64,000 bases of DNA from Polynucleobacter sp. Adler-ghost (GCF_018688495.1 NZ_CP061320.1:1212586-1276585); one strand, 5' to 3'; numbered from the stretch's first letter, positions 15,016-23,094 are shown. Notes: generated from the sequence alone by a model not told the origin. A program made the numbers and translations.

Positions 15016-15631
15016 ATCCCAGACCATAATCACCCTCCAATACTTCGATGCGAATACCTTGCTCCAGTTCATTAAGCCGAGCTTGTAATAAGGAGATCGA
15101 TAGCAAGTCAGGCACTTCAACCCAAAGCGTTTCATTACCCGGATGAAAGCCATCAATAAAGCGAATACTGCCGGCAGTTTTTCCTGCAATATCGAGCTCT
15201 GGTCCCAGATCAATTCCCTCTAGCTCTTTGTAGGCCAAAGCATTGGGTGATTGATGGCGTAGCCACCAATCGAGCACCAAGTCATCATCGGCTTTTGTAT
15301 TTAAGAGATCCTGCGCCCCGCATTTACACAGGTCATAGTGCTCTCGTAAATACTCCAGCGTGTCCTCTTCTCTGTGCCCCCAGGCAACATTGCCAAATTC
15401 TTCCCAAGTAAATTGGGGGTTAATGTACTCATTAGGTTTACCGCCCAGAAACAAAGCAAACTTACCCTCACTGGGAGCGGCGTATAGCGTCTCTATGCTG
15501 CGCGCAATAGGCTGGATGAGTAATGGCTTTTCTTCGGCAGCAATGAGCCACTGAGCCTCTTTAAGGAACTGGGTGGTCAGTAAAGCACCGACAGTTGCGC
15601 TTGAGCGAATTAAAAAGGATCGGCGATTCAT
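15014..15631 (-). CDS. Tat-exported hypothetical protein, about 205 aa
   Basis: The ATG at 15631 has GGAGG seven bases upstream and overlaps the stop of the preceding gene by ATGA; an earlier GTG is possible. The N-terminus MNRRSFLIRSSATVGALLTTQF is a twin-arginine signal (RRSFL). The mature part is soluble with CKCGAQDLLNTKADDDLVLDWWLR in the middle. A Tat signal usually means export of a folded or cofactor-bearing protein. No family recognised. Confidence 0.65.
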   Translation of the reverse strand: MNRRSFLIRSSATVGALLTTQFLKEAQWLIAAEEKPLLIQPIARSIETLYAAPSEGKFALFLGGKPNEYINPQFTWEEFGNVAWGHREEDTLEYLREHYDLCKCGAQDLLNTKADDDLVLDWWLRHQSPNALAYKELEGIDLGPELDIAGKTAGSIRFIDGFHPGNETLWVEVPDLLSISLLQARLNELEQGIRIEVLEGDYGLG

Positions 15632-16059
15632 GAGCACACCTCCCCTTGATTAGTTTGGGAAATTTCCTCTAAGCCAGGAATCTTGATCCACCAACCCGCT
15701 TGGTAATTGCGCCCCTTTTTTCGAGACTTAAAACTAAACCAGCTGCTACCCGAAGTTTTGATGGGGGCCTCGTACAACCACTCATCGGTAATGCAAATGT
15801 AGCCAGAAGGGAAAAATCCATGGTCTACATAATGAAATAACAACAGATTGAGAAGGTACTCACGTTTTAAAAATGAATAGGCATGGGTACCATACGGACC
15901 ATAGCGCTGTGGACTACAGTGATCCACAATCAACTTAGCCTGCTCTATTACGCTCTCATCATGAATGGTCGCATCAATATTGGCCACCCATTCAAGGCCT
16001 TGGGGACTTGCACCCCAAACGGTTTGAGTCCGCTGTACATCCGGTGTAAAAAAACTCAT
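15628..16059 (-). CDS. hypothetical protein, 143 aa
   Basis: Soluble protein with no signal peptide (MSFFTPDVQRTQTVWGASPQG). A basic stretch KSRKKGRNYQAGWWIKIPG lies near the C-terminus. No family recognised. The Shine-Dalgarno GGAGAG sits in repeat copy 2. It is coupled to the Tat-exported protein through a 4-nt overlap. Function unknown. Confidence 0.6.
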   Translation of the reverse strand: MSFFTPDVQRTQTVWGASPQGLEWVANIDATIHDESVIEQAKLIVDHCSPQRYGPYGTHAYSFLKREYLLNLLLFHYVDHGFFPSGYICITDEWLYEAPIKTSGSSWFSFKSRKKGRNYQAGWWIKIPGLEEISQTNQGEVCS

Positions 16060-16064
16060 GTTTG

Positions 16065-16129
16065 CTCTCCTATTTAGCTAGTTCGACAAGGTGTCAGGCC
16101 TAGCAATTGGGAATAACTCCGCCCTTACT
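16065..16129. repeat. 65-nt intergenic repeat, copy 2
   Basis: Counterpart of 14496-14560; ungapped alignment with identical ends and mismatches clustered in the middle. On the minus strand both copies contain a conserved GGGCGGA-N5-TCCCAATTGC segment and end just before an ATG. It may be a shared translational leader or the footprint of a small dispersed repeat. Confidence 0.7.
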
Positions 16130-16155
16130 GCTCATACTGCTTTTATTACTACTAC

Positions 16156-16392
16156 TTACTCCAAGTTACTTAAAAACCCGTTGGCAATGGCTAGCCATTT
16201 TTGCTCTAGCGCTGGTGGATCGAGATTTTCGATGTCAAACGCTAGTTCGGTAGCTTCTGGGTCGGTAATACTCAAACTGTGTTCACCGACAAACAGTCGA
16301 TAAACATCATCCACAATCCAAATATCCAATGCACTACCTACATAGACTACTTTTGCGGGCAATAGTTGATCGCCCACGATGACTCTGGCCAT
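16156..16392 (-). CDS. small hypothetical protein, 78 aa
   Basis: The start MARVIVGD is chosen because TTTGAGGAGATTC lies immediately upstream; the longer reading from 16449 would run through the terminator hairpin. The protein is beta-rich and acidic (VVYVGSALDIWIVDDVYRLFVGE) with a helical tail. It begins about 45 nt after a strong terminator that ends the structured RNA at 16.44-16.57 kb, so that RNA could be its regulated leader. Function unknown. Confidence 0.6.
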   Translation of the reverse strand: MARVIVGDQLLPAKVVYVGSALDIWIVDDVYRLFVGEHSLSITDPEATELAFDIENLDPPALEQKWLAIANGFLSNLE

Positions 16393-16435
16393 AATGAATC
16401 TCCTCAAATTGTTAAAGAACGTGGGCTTTAGAAAT

Positions 16436-16461
16436 GAAAAAAGCCCCAAAGAAGGGGCTTT
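16436..16461 (-). terminator. strong intrinsic terminator of the structured RNA
   Basis: On the minus strand AAGCCCC-TTCTTT-GGGGCTT followed by TTTT(C): a 7-bp perfect stem, 6-nt loop and T-tract. It ends the RNA described at 16.44-16.57 kb just upstream of the 78-aa gene. Confidence 0.8.
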
Positions 16462-16573
16462 ACGTTTAGTTATCTAATCAAGTTATCTTGTTAGATCACA
16501 TTCGCTATCAAGCGTAGCACCGTTGTCTAGTAGACCGGTTGCTGTGGGCTTTCGCCCCCTCTTCATGTATGTG
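16437..16573 (-). ncRNA. candidate structured RNA with four or five helices
   Basis: About 135 nt on the minus strand, between a promoter and an intrinsic terminator. Helices readable from the sequence: P1 CACAT/ATGTG (16569-16573 with 16497-16501); P2 GGGC-GAAA-GCCC (16546-16557); P3 ACCG-GTCT-ACT-AGAC-AA-CGGT (16519-16539); P4 CGCT-TGAT-AGCG (16503-16514); P5 ATCTAA-CAAG-ATAA-CTTG-A-TTAGAT (16472-16496). P2-P4 form a junction closed by P1. The single-stranded and stem-edge sequences AGCAACCGG...CGGTGCTA recall the core of S-box (SAM-I) aptamers, but the P2 region is too short for a normal one. It may be a cis-regulatory element of the 78-aa gene or a free small RNA. Confidence 0.6.
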
Positions 16574-16576
16574 TAA

Positions 16577-16605
16577 ATTATAGAGACAATCACCTTATTT
16601 GTATA
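16577..16605 (-). promoter_or_regulatory. promoter of the structured RNA
   Basis: On the minus strand a perfect TATAAT (16577-16582) with a TATACA -35-like hexamer 17 bp upstream (16600-16605). The predicted start, near 16570, coincides with the 5' strand of helix P1. Confidence 0.55.
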
Positions 16606-16619
16606 GGGTATTGCATCAT

Positions 16620-16874
16620 TATTTTGTCATATCTCTTTTAGAAATTTGAGCCCTGTGTAGATAAATCAAGTACTTAGAAGCTAAACGAAATTGTTGCTTT
16701 GCAACTAAATTTCATCTCGTAAAAAATTCAAAAAATCATTGGACAAGATGGTTCTTCAAGAACAAGATAAAGCCATGTCGATGAATCAGTTAAGCGTGCG
16801 AACGGTCCCGTTTCGATACAGCATGAATTAACTGATTTGTTGACAACCAAATGTACATTCCTGAAGAGCACATC
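16620..16874 (+). other. intergenic leader with nested inverted repeats
   Basis: No gene is seen in this stretch. It holds a GTTGC-TTT-GCAAC hairpin (16693-16705) flanked by GAAATT/AAATTTC, a GTTCTT-C-AAGAAC palindrome near 16751, and a larger element: AATCAGTTAA (16784-16793) pairs perfectly with TTAACTGATT (16828-16837) around an inner CGAACGG/CCGTTTCG stem. The last element lies about 40 nt before the 57-codon gene and could be a regulatory leader. Confidence 0.45.
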
Positions 16875-17048
16875 ATGAATCACAAACAATTAGAAATTGA
16901 GGAAGACCAGTTTCCGAAGCAGGCATTTGAATTACAAAATCACGAATTAGTCGAAGAAAGACTCATTTGGCATCATCTTACGAGAAAGAAATTGCACAAG
17001 ATGAAGTGGAGTCCAGAGTCAGACTCTAGCAAGTTAAGGCAAGAATAA
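16875..17048 (+). CDS. small hypothetical protein, 57 aa
   Basis: The start MNHKQLEIEEDQ is preferred, though an in-frame ATG lies 24 nt upstream. The product is short, charged and helical, with His/Trp in the middle (ERLIWHHLTRKKLHKMKW). It ends 2 nt before the bactofilin gene, so the two are probably cotranscribed. Function unknown. Confidence 0.5.
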   Translation: MNHKQLEIEEDQFPKQAFELQNHELVEERLIWHHLTRKKLHKMKWSPESDSSKLRQE

Positions 17049-17050
17049 CG

Positions 17051-17476
17051 ATGTTTGATAGAAAACCAACTAGCGCACAATTGACCTTTACCAATGAAAT
17101 TGGCTCGGGGTCTAAAGTACTCGGAAACCTAGAGGGCAATGGCAATATCCGGGTTTTGGGTCACTTTGTGGGCGATATTACCGAAGCGTCAGAGAGTAAA
17201 GCAACCCTAGTAATCGACAAAGATGGGGTCTTAACTGGCGACCTGCATTACACCAATCTCATTGTTGCTGGCACGATTGAAGGCACTATTACCGTAGATG
17301 AAAAAATTGAGGTCTATCCTAGCGCGCTGATCCGCGGTGATATTCACTATAAATCGATTGATATCCATCCAAATGCCAGAGTCAATGGGCTTCTTACCTG
17401 CGCAGTGTTAGATAAGGGCGCACTGAACCCATCGGATGTGATTGCCTTTGATCTCACCAAAAAGATCGCTTCATAA
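17051..17476 (+). CDS. bactofilin-family (polymer-forming) protein
   Basis: 141 aa. The bactofilin domain (DUF583) covers about residues 15-125: IGSGSKVLGNLEGNGNIRVLGHFVGDI, then repeated short beta turns such as GVLTGDLHYTNLIVAGTIEGTI and ALIRGDIHYKSIDIHPNARVNG. This is the right-handed beta-helix that polymerises without nucleotide into filaments at the inner membrane, where bactofilins scaffold envelope or shape factors. Length matches the family. Confidence 0.85.
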   Translation: MFDRKPTSAQLTFTNEIGSGSKVLGNLEGNGNIRVLGHFVGDITEASESKATLVIDKDGVLTGDLHYTNLIVAGTIEGTITVDEKIEVYPSALIRGDIHYKSIDIHPNARVNGLLTCAVLDKGALNPSDVIAFDLTKKIAS

Positions 17477-17524
17477 TCCACTAACCTCAGTTACTACTTC
17501 GGCTACAACTCAACGGAGTCCTCT

Positions 17525-17923
17525 ATGCCTTTTAGAATTTCACCTAAAAATGAATTTCACATCACTGAGCGTATGACCTACCGCAAAGACAATAAAGAGA
17601 TTAACTGTGGTTTTCTGTGGAAAAGTGGGTCTTTCATTACGGAGAGTCCACCCAATTTTTTAGCCGAATATGATGAGCATATTGGTATTAGCGTGGGGAG
17701 TCAGGACTTTACGGAGGTGAATCTCTCTAGCGAAGGTCAGCACCTTATCTACTTCTCAGAGACCACTCCCAAAGGTGAGCAAGCAACGCTTACTGAGATT
17801 TTTATGCATAGCAATACTACAGATGATTTTGATATTGGCTTTCAACACAAAGGTTGGCAATTAGTTGATATGGATATCGTCATGTGGGGTGAATTATCAA
17901 TCACTAGCAAGCTCGATACCTAA
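17525..17923 (+). CDS. hypothetical protein, 132 aa
   Basis: Soluble protein with no signal peptide and alternating strand-like patterns (CGFLWKSGSFITESPPNFLAEYDEHIGISVG, GWQLVDMDIVMWGELSI). GGAG precedes the ATG. It follows the bactofilin gene by 48 nt, possibly in the same transcript, and converges with the HD hydrolase gene. No family recognised. Confidence 0.6.
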   Translation: MPFRISPKNEFHITERMTYRKDNKEINCGFLWKSGSFITESPPNFLAEYDEHIGISVGSQDFTEVNLSSEGQHLIYFSETTPKGEQATLTEIFMHSNTTDDFDIGFQHKGWQLVDMDIVMWGELSITSKLDT

Positions 17924-17942
17924 ATCCAACATCAAGGCTCGC

Positions 17943-18521
17943 CTACTGCATTTGCTCGGCCTCTTGTAGCAAAGCATCAAATACCTTTTCTAGCTTGGCA
18001 TTAGTTCCTCTGATGCCAGCCACCACTGCTTCAGACCAAGCAAAATACTCTTGCTTGCGTTTGAGATCCCAGCCAGCTGGCGGGGCGACCAATATATCGC
18101 GTAGATTGCAAATCTTATCAGCAAGTTTGACAAGCTTGGCCTCATGGCTAGCAAAAGGAGTATGAGCAATTTGCAAGCTTTTGCGTACCTCTTTGGCAAG
18201 CGATTTATCGTCGGTCAACTCTTTCACAATCGCAGTGACTTTTTTACCAAAATGGTTAATTAACTCTTCTTCAGTCGTTTGGGTATCTTCAATTACATCA
18301 TGCAGTAAGGCTGCGCACAGAACATCCCAAGACAACACTCCACCCTCATTTACTAAAACATTCACTAGCTCAATGGGGTGATTAATGTAAGGCGTTATTT
18401 GCGCATCCTTGCGCCGCTGATTTTTATGCTTCTCAGCTGAAAATGCCAGAGCTTGGACAAAATGATTAATCATGATGTCATCCATTATAGGGATTGCTAC
18501 GGTCTTTTTCCATTGACTCAT
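17943..18521 (-). CDS. HD-domain (RelA/SpoT hydrolase-like) protein
   Basis: 192 aa. The ppGpp-hydrolase-type HD signature is complete: ALAFSAEKHKNQRRKD...PYINHPIEL, AALLHDVIEDT and KLADKICNLRD. The size and lack of a synthetase domain make it a MESH1-like small hydrolase, as found in many bacteria; these act on ppGpp or related nucleotides or NADPH. The N-terminus is uncertain, with alternative Met codons 12-17 residues in. Confidence 0.8.
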   Translation of the reverse strand: MSQWKKTVAIPIMDDIMINHFVQALAFSAEKHKNQRRKDAQITPYINHPIELVNVLVNEGGVLSWDVLCAALLHDVIEDTQTTEEELINHFGKKVTAIVKELTDDKSLAKEVRKSLQIAHTPFASHEAKLVKLADKICNLRDILVAPPAGWDLKRKQEYFAWSEAVVAGIRGTNAKLEKVFDALLQEAEQMQ

Positions 18522-18535
18522 ATTCCACAGTCAAG

Positions 18536-19498
18536 CTATTCAATACTGACTTGACCAATGACTGCGCCAGGCTTTTGTAAGGCCTCTGCACGGCGTGCGA
18601 CATACTCCGGATTTTTTGATCCGAGCAATCCTATTTGTTTATCAGTACCATTAGGCCCTTGCACAATCACCGCATCATTACCAATCGCTTTCACAGACTC
18701 TAAAAGCGAGCCATCAGGCTTGGTGGCTGGGGCAACGAATGGCCTATTCGATGCTGGTGAGAGCGGTGGCATCACTTGCTCTACTCTTGCTGGCTCGACT
18801 TGCGGAGTTGGCATAGTGGGTGCACTCAATATGGGCGCTGGGGTTTTGCTGAATTGCCCCACTTTATTGGGCGCTATTGGTGTGGCTACTGGTGCTGCTG
18901 GTGCTGCGCTCGTATTTTGCTCTTTCGTATCCTTAGTAATGCCATCGAGCTCTTTAAAAGCATCGCCGGAGCGGTTCTGAATGTCCTTAGTGCTTCTAGC
19001 TACATTCTTAGAACCCAAAGGCAGAGCAACTAACACATAGGTACGAATGCGATTGCCTTCAGCCACATGCTTCATCTCGACGGTCTCAACTCCGGAGATA
19101 TCCACATCAGGACAGAGGCTGCGTACCGTTAATTCTGATTGCTCAACGGAGGCGGCATCGTTATCGGCGCGGTACATCTTCATTTGGCTACGCACTTTAC
19201 CGCCAGCACCTGTACAAATCTTCACATAGGCCATGGTTTTGGCTTTGAGATCGGCCATTGAAAAGTCGCTGCTAATGGCCGTGCCATTCTCATAAATTAC
19301 GCCAGACTCTTTTGGGAGCTTGCTCATCCAATCAGGCGCCTCACTAATAGCTTGCTTAGCTACTTTAGCCTGCGCCCGATAATCGTCTTGCTGTTGGTTT
19401 TGTACCTGCTGGACAGGATTTGTGCCACAAGCACTAAGCATGAGCCCTAATGCACTAGTAATGGCAATACTACGAATGCGGTAATTTTGCTGTTTCAT
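18536..19498 (-). CDS. hypothetical lipoprotein, 320 aa
   Basis: Lipoprotein signal with lipobox LMLSAC at about residues 19-24, then a Gln-rich linker (VQQVQNQQQDD). A globular part at about 45-165 precedes a long Pro/Ala-rich region (NTSAAPAAPVATPIAP, MPTPQVEPARVEQV) and a C-terminal GLLGSKNPEYVARRAEALQ segment. It is the third gene of an operon headed by the DUF4407 protein, 23 nt after the second lipoprotein. Likely envelope-localised; function unknown. Confidence 0.65.
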   Translation of the reverse strand: MKQQNYRIRSIAITSALGLMLSACGTNPVQQVQNQQQDDYRAQAKVAKQAISEAPDWMSKLPKESGVIYENGTAISSDFSMADLKAKTMAYVKICTGAGGKVRSQMKMYRADNDAASVEQSELTVRSLCPDVDISGVETVEMKHVAEGNRIRTYVLVALPLGSKNVARSTKDIQNRSGDAFKELDGITKDTKEQNTSAAPAAPVATPIAPNKVGQFSKTPAPILSAPTMPTPQVEPARVEQVMPPLSPASNRPFVAPATKPDGSLLESVKAIGNDAVIVQGPNGTDKQIGLLGSKNPEYVARRAEALQKPGAVIGQVSIE

Positions 19499-19521
19499 GA
19501 TGATTCCTTTTTTAAATAGAT

Positions 19522-20376
19522 TTAAAACTTATCGACTACAGTCCATTGATTCACACCTGACCTCACGGTCACTAAGGTAAAACGCACTGCTTGGTTTAAA
19601 TGCATCTCTGTTTTTGAAACGAGTTGATAGATATTGCCCTTCCACTTGCGCAGAGCCGAATGCGATGCCCCATCTTTAATGTCTCTGGGGCTCAGACTCA
19701 TCTGCTCCCCTACTCGGATGAAAGGCCTTTCTTGTGCATAGGGAAAATTGGTACAAATTTCTCTACGAGTAGATTTGTGATCACTCGTTAAATATTGGGT
19801 TTGCTGATAGCCTGTCTTTGCCTCAACGGTCTCTTCAAAGTAGCAACGCGGCATTGCGCTCGGCGGCTGATTGGGACTCGCTTGCAAATCTGCTTTTATC
19901 AAATCACGACTGACTTCACTGCCCTGACAGGCAAAGCGTAAGGCCCAAATTCGGTACTTGGCTAACGAGTAGTAACTCTTACTAATTTTTCCGGGATAGG
20001 TATTGCCCTCTACGCCATCAACGGTATAAAAGCGATTGCGTTTGAGCTGCTCTTCTAATAGCGCAGTTTGCTCAACCCGCTGCTCACAATCAGGCTCAAA
20101 GCGCACTAAATCTTCATAACTTAAGCGCTCAAAATTAGAAACCGTCACTGGTGGTGGTACTGAAGATACTTTTTGGATAGGCCGTTGCGCGCTATAGGAG
20201 TTATTTACTGGCGCTGAGTAGGTTTTGGCTTGATAGCTTGAAGCTTGATACTGAGGTTTAGCTGGCGCAACATAAGCATTGCTGTAACTGTAGTTACCAT
20301 AGTTACTGCTATAGCGAGGCGTACTTGAGCAAGCGCCTAGCAAGATCACTAAACCGAGAATCAAAAGCGCTCTCAT
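19522..20376 (-). CDS. hypothetical lipoprotein, 284 aa
   Basis: Lipobox ILLGAC at residues 11-16, followed by a Ser/Tyr/Ala-rich stretch (YSSNYGNYSYSNAY, YQASSYQAKTYSAP) that reads as an unstructured linker. A C-terminal globular domain from about residue 85 has four Cys residues, possibly disulfide-bonded in the periplasm. Its start overlaps the DUF4407 gene by ATGA, so it is coupled to that inner-membrane protein. Confidence 0.65.
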   Translation of the reverse strand: MRALLILGLVILLGACSSTPRYSSNYGNYSYSNAYVAPAKPQYQASSYQAKTYSAPVNNSYSAQRPIQKVSSVPPPVTVSNFERLSYEDLVRFEPDCEQRVEQTALLEEQLKRNRFYTVDGVEGNTYPGKISKSYYSLAKYRIWALRFACQGSEVSRDLIKADLQASPNQPPSAMPRCYFEETVEAKTGYQQTQYLTSDHKSTRREICTNFPYAQERPFIRVGEQMSLSPRDIKDGASHSALRKWKGNIYQLVSKTEMHLNQAVRFTLVTVRSGVNQWTVVDKF

Positions 20377-21836
20377 GATGCCGCTTTAACTCCTAAGTTG
20401 TGATGGCCGCCAAACGCATAGACCTGAGCGCCGGCAGATGATGGCTCGCTTGATGACTCACCTTCATTAGAGGACTTGGCAGCAAAAGGTTTACTCACTG
20501 TCGCCATCGCTGGCATGACGACGCGATTGACAAACTGGCCACTAGCTGCAGAAAAGCTTTGCGTAAATTGATGCTGTGCTCGCAAATAGGCATTACTCTG
20601 ACGTTTGAGCTCTTCTAACTCCTGACGAATCTTTTCATTTTCCAAGTCTTGAATGAGCTTTTGCTTGGTGACATTGGAGTTCACTTCTTGCCGAATAGCA
20701 TATTGCTCTTTATCCACTAGCGCATGCTCATGGCGCGCTAGTGCAATCTGCGCATCGGCATCAAGGCGTCTTGCAGCGCTTTGATTGACTTGTGCCAGAG
20801 CACGCGTTTTATTGTCATAGGCAAAGATGGCCATACGGTGACCTAGCGGAGATTGCCCTGCTTGGAGTTTGAGTAAGATCGGCATGAGCTCTAGGCACAG
20901 TTGAAGCAAGGTAATTAAGGCGTATTTCATAAACGCGCCAGGATTGTTGCGTACTAAAGACGAGAGCACATCTGCTGAAGCCACATTGATGTAGGACTCA
21001 TTGATCTGGGCCGCCTTATCTAAATCTTGAGCAATCTCTTTTTTTGCGGTATCAATATCGCCTTGCGCTTGCGTAATTGCAACACCCATGCGCTCGAGCT
21101 CTGCCTCTTTAGGGCTGACATAATTACGATAGTTCTCACGATAGATGCCATCAATGCGCTCACACTCACGCTTATCCTTGGCGTACAAACTAATAATGTC
21201 ATGCTCATCCAAATCGGGTGCAAAGGTAGTCTTGGTTTTTTTGTTGTAATCCGCAAAGCATTGCCCAACTAGGCCGCGTTGGCGCACTAACTCAGGTGTT
21301 AATGATGAAATCTCTTTACGCAGCTTTGTAGTTCTATCTTCCAGGCTTGTGAGTCCTGCAGTCTTATCGGCCAACTCATACTTTTCTTGATAGCGCTCTT
21401 TCGCCTGAGTGAACCGGCCATCTTTCATATCCTGCGCATGAATGGCTAATTCTGACTTTAAAAATAAAGGCATCGTAAATTGACTACTCAGGGTGCCGAT
21501 CACCGTAATTAAAAAGATACGAATACCTAAGTACACATAGGTCAGCTTCTTATCGGTCTCATAGCGAGTATCGGCGAGATAAATAAAATTACGATCCAAC
21601 ACCAAAACAATAGCAGCGCCAATGCATGCGAATACGAACGCCATTAGTATTTGTAAGAGGATGTGCAAGTCCAACGCAAGAAACCAGCCAGCAATGCCAA
21701 ATTGCAAAGCAGCTAAGAAGCTGGCAAAGGCAATCGCCGCGCCAATTTTGCTCAGGCTACCGACTTCTTCGGTAGAAGTGCTCGCACTAATGCGATGACC
21801 GGTGAGGAATACAAGGTGTTGACGAATTGTGCTCAT
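20373..21836 (-). CDS. DUF4407 membrane protein
   Basis: About 487 aa from MSTIRQHLVF. Four membrane segments are visible: two near the N-terminus (IGAAIAFASFLAALQFGIAGW and LLQILMAFVFACIGAAIVLVL), one near residue 105 (LGIRIFLITVIGTL) and one near residue 310 (FMKYALITLLQLCLELMPILL). Between TM3 and TM4 lies a long coiled-coil region (AGLTSLEDRTTKLRKEISSL). This is the DUF4407 architecture. It heads an operon with two lipoproteins, which suggests an envelope-spanning assembly. A palindrome site and a perfect LexA box lie upstream. Confidence 0.75.
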   Translation of the reverse strand: MSTIRQHLVFLTGHRISASTSTEEVGSLSKIGAAIAFASFLAALQFGIAGWFLALDLHILLQILMAFVFACIGAAIVLVLDRNFIYLADTRYETDKKLTYVYLGIRIFLITVIGTLSSQFTMPLFLKSELAIHAQDMKDGRFTQAKERYQEKYELADKTAGLTSLEDRTTKLRKEISSLTPELVRQRGLVGQCFADYNKKTKTTFAPDLDEHDIISLYAKDKRECERIDGIYRENYRNYVSPKEAELERMGVAITQAQGDIDTAKKEIAQDLDKAAQINESYINVASADVLSSLVRNNPGAFMKYALITLLQLCLELMPILLKLQAGQSPLGHRMAIFAYDNKTRALAQVNQSAARRLDADAQIALARHEHALVDKEQYAIRQEVNSNVTKQKLIQDLENEKIRQELEELKRQSNAYLRAQHQFTQSFSAASGQFVNRVVMPAMATVSKPFAAKSSNEGESSSEPSSAGAQVYAFGGHHNLGVKAAS

Positions 21837-21883
21837 ACATCCATCCACAAGTTATTAGGATGAATGTAGTATTACGACCTAAA

Positions 21884-21900
21884 AGCTCATAGATTGAGCC
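21884..21900 (-). promoter_or_regulatory. 17-bp palindrome (WYL-type regulon motif), site 7
   Basis: On the minus strand GGCTCA-ATCTA-TGAGCT, 47 nt before the DUF4407 ATG. An AATACT/TAATAC hexamer starts 9-10 nt after it. A LexA box lies 40 bp further upstream, so the operon may have two stress inputs. Confidence 0.65.
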
Positions 21901-21941
21901 TCTAAAAATTTAAGGAGCAGATTGGCCATTAAAACAATAAA

Positions 21942-21961
21942 TACTGTATATATGTACAGTA
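21942..21961. promoter_or_regulatory. LexA (SOS) box upstream of the DUF4407 operon
   Basis: TACTGTATATATGTACAGTA: the enterobacterial-type CTGT-N8-ACAG with A/T-rich core, matching the one at umuD. It lies about 105 bp before the DUF4407 start codon. No plus-strand gene follows before the terminator at 22.04 kb, though a short plus-strand RNA cannot be excluded. Confidence 0.7.
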
Positions 21962-22033
21962 TCATACTGCCATTGCAAAGGCAACTTTCACTTAACTCAT
22001 TTGTTTCGTCATCTTTTAATCTGCCGATGTAAA

Positions 22034-22058
22034 TAAAAAAACCCCGAAAACTCGGGGC
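22034..22058 (-). terminator. terminator of the Bug receptor gene
   Basis: On the minus strand CCCCGA-GTTT-TCGGGG followed by TTTTTTT. It lies 20 nt beyond the stop of the receptor gene. Confidence 0.8.
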
Positions 22059-22075
22059 TTTGAAATTCCCATCAA

Positions 22076-23053
22076 TTAGTTCTGTTCTATCTTTGCGCTT
22101 TTCACAATAGCGCCAAACTTTTTACTCTCACTATTGGAGAATGCTAGAAATTCAGCTATGGTCATATTGCCTGGCTGTGCGCCCTGCTTTTCAAGGGCCT
22201 CTTTCACCTCAGGCATCTTAAGTACATCAACAATATCTTTTTGAATCTTTTGGGCAATGGCGTTAGGCGTTCCGCTTGGTACATAAACACCGAACCATTG
22301 AGTGAGATCAAAATTCTGTAGCGTTGGTGTTTTAGCTAGCGGTGGAATATTCGGTGCAGCAATCGATGGCGTTTTAGATGAGAGTCCAAGTGCTTTCAAG
22401 GCTCCTGACTGAATATGCGGTAGTACAGTTGGTAGCCCTGCAAAGCCAACGTCCACATGGCCAGCGAGCAAATCAGATACTGAAGGAGCAACGCCCTTAT
22501 AAGGAACATGAACCAATTTAATATTGGCCTGCTCTTCTAACATCACGGCAGCTAAGTGCTGCGGTGTACCAGGACCAGATGATGCATAAGTCACGGTGCC
22601 AGGATTTTTCTTCGCATAAGCAATAAGCTCAGTAACGCTTGAATAGGGTTTAGAAGGATTGGTAACCAATACAAATGGTAGCTTCACAAGCAAGGTCACC
22701 GGCTTTAGATCGGTATCCGGGTTGTAAGACATCTTTTGCATGAAATGTTGATTAATCACGACTTCTGCTGTCGCAGACATCAAAATCGTTAAGCCATCAG
22801 ATGCAGATTTGGCCACATAGTTGGCACCAATAGTGCCACTACCACCCGCTTTATTTTCAACTACTACGGGTTGCTTCCAAATATCGGCCAGTTTCAAACT
22901 GACAAGGCGAGCTACAGGGTCCACACCACCACCTGGTGCATAAGGAACAATTACCTTGACTGGACGATCCGGCCAAGACTGTGCCGCTACCAAACTAGAT
23001 AGAGTGAGTAATAGCAAAGAAATCAAACTGAGGATGAAATTTTGTGGGCGCAT
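22076..23053 (-). CDS. Bug/TctC-type tripartite tricarboxylate receptor
   Basis: 325 aa with a Sec signal peptide (LSLISLLLLTLSSLVAAQ). The Bug fold signature WPDRPVKVIVPYAPGGGVDPVARLV follows cleavage, then VVVENKAGGSGTIGANYVAKS and the VTYASSGPGTPQHLAAVM-type ligand-loop segment. These periplasmic binding proteins capture organic acids or related solutes. No TctA/TctB permease genes are adjacent. The downstream end of an enolase-superfamily gene lies 41 nt upstream, so both may serve uptake and turnover of one sugar acid. Confidence 0.9.
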   Translation of the reverse strand: MRPQNFILSLISLLLLTLSSLVAAQSWPDRPVKVIVPYAPGGGVDPVARLVSLKLADIWKQPVVVENKAGGSGTIGANYVAKSASDGLTILMSATAEVVINQHFMQKMSYNPDTDLKPVTLLVKLPFVLVTNPSKPYSSVTELIAYAKKNPGTVTYASSGPGTPQHLAAVMLEEQANIKLVHVPYKGVAPSVSDLLAGHVDVGFAGLPTVLPHIQSGALKALGLSSKTPSIAAPNIPPLAKTPTLQNFDLTQWFGVYVPSGTPNAIAQKIQKDIVDVLKMPEVKEALEKQGAQPGNMTIAEFLAFSNSESKKFGAIVKSAKIEQN

Positions 23054-23094
23054 ATTTTTAAGGAAGAATGAGTCGGTTGGTAAATCATGAATTT

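Noticed and set aside
14926..15213. Minus-strand open frame of 95 codons
   Set aside because: It overlaps the better-supported Tat-signal gene out of frame, and its residues look like a frame-shifted copy of real coding sequence.
16497..16573. Naming the structured RNA as a SAM-I riboswitch
   Set aside because: Only the AGCAACCGG...CGGTGCTA part resembles the S-box core; P2 is too short and lacks the GA-rich kink-turn strand, so the name is not justified.
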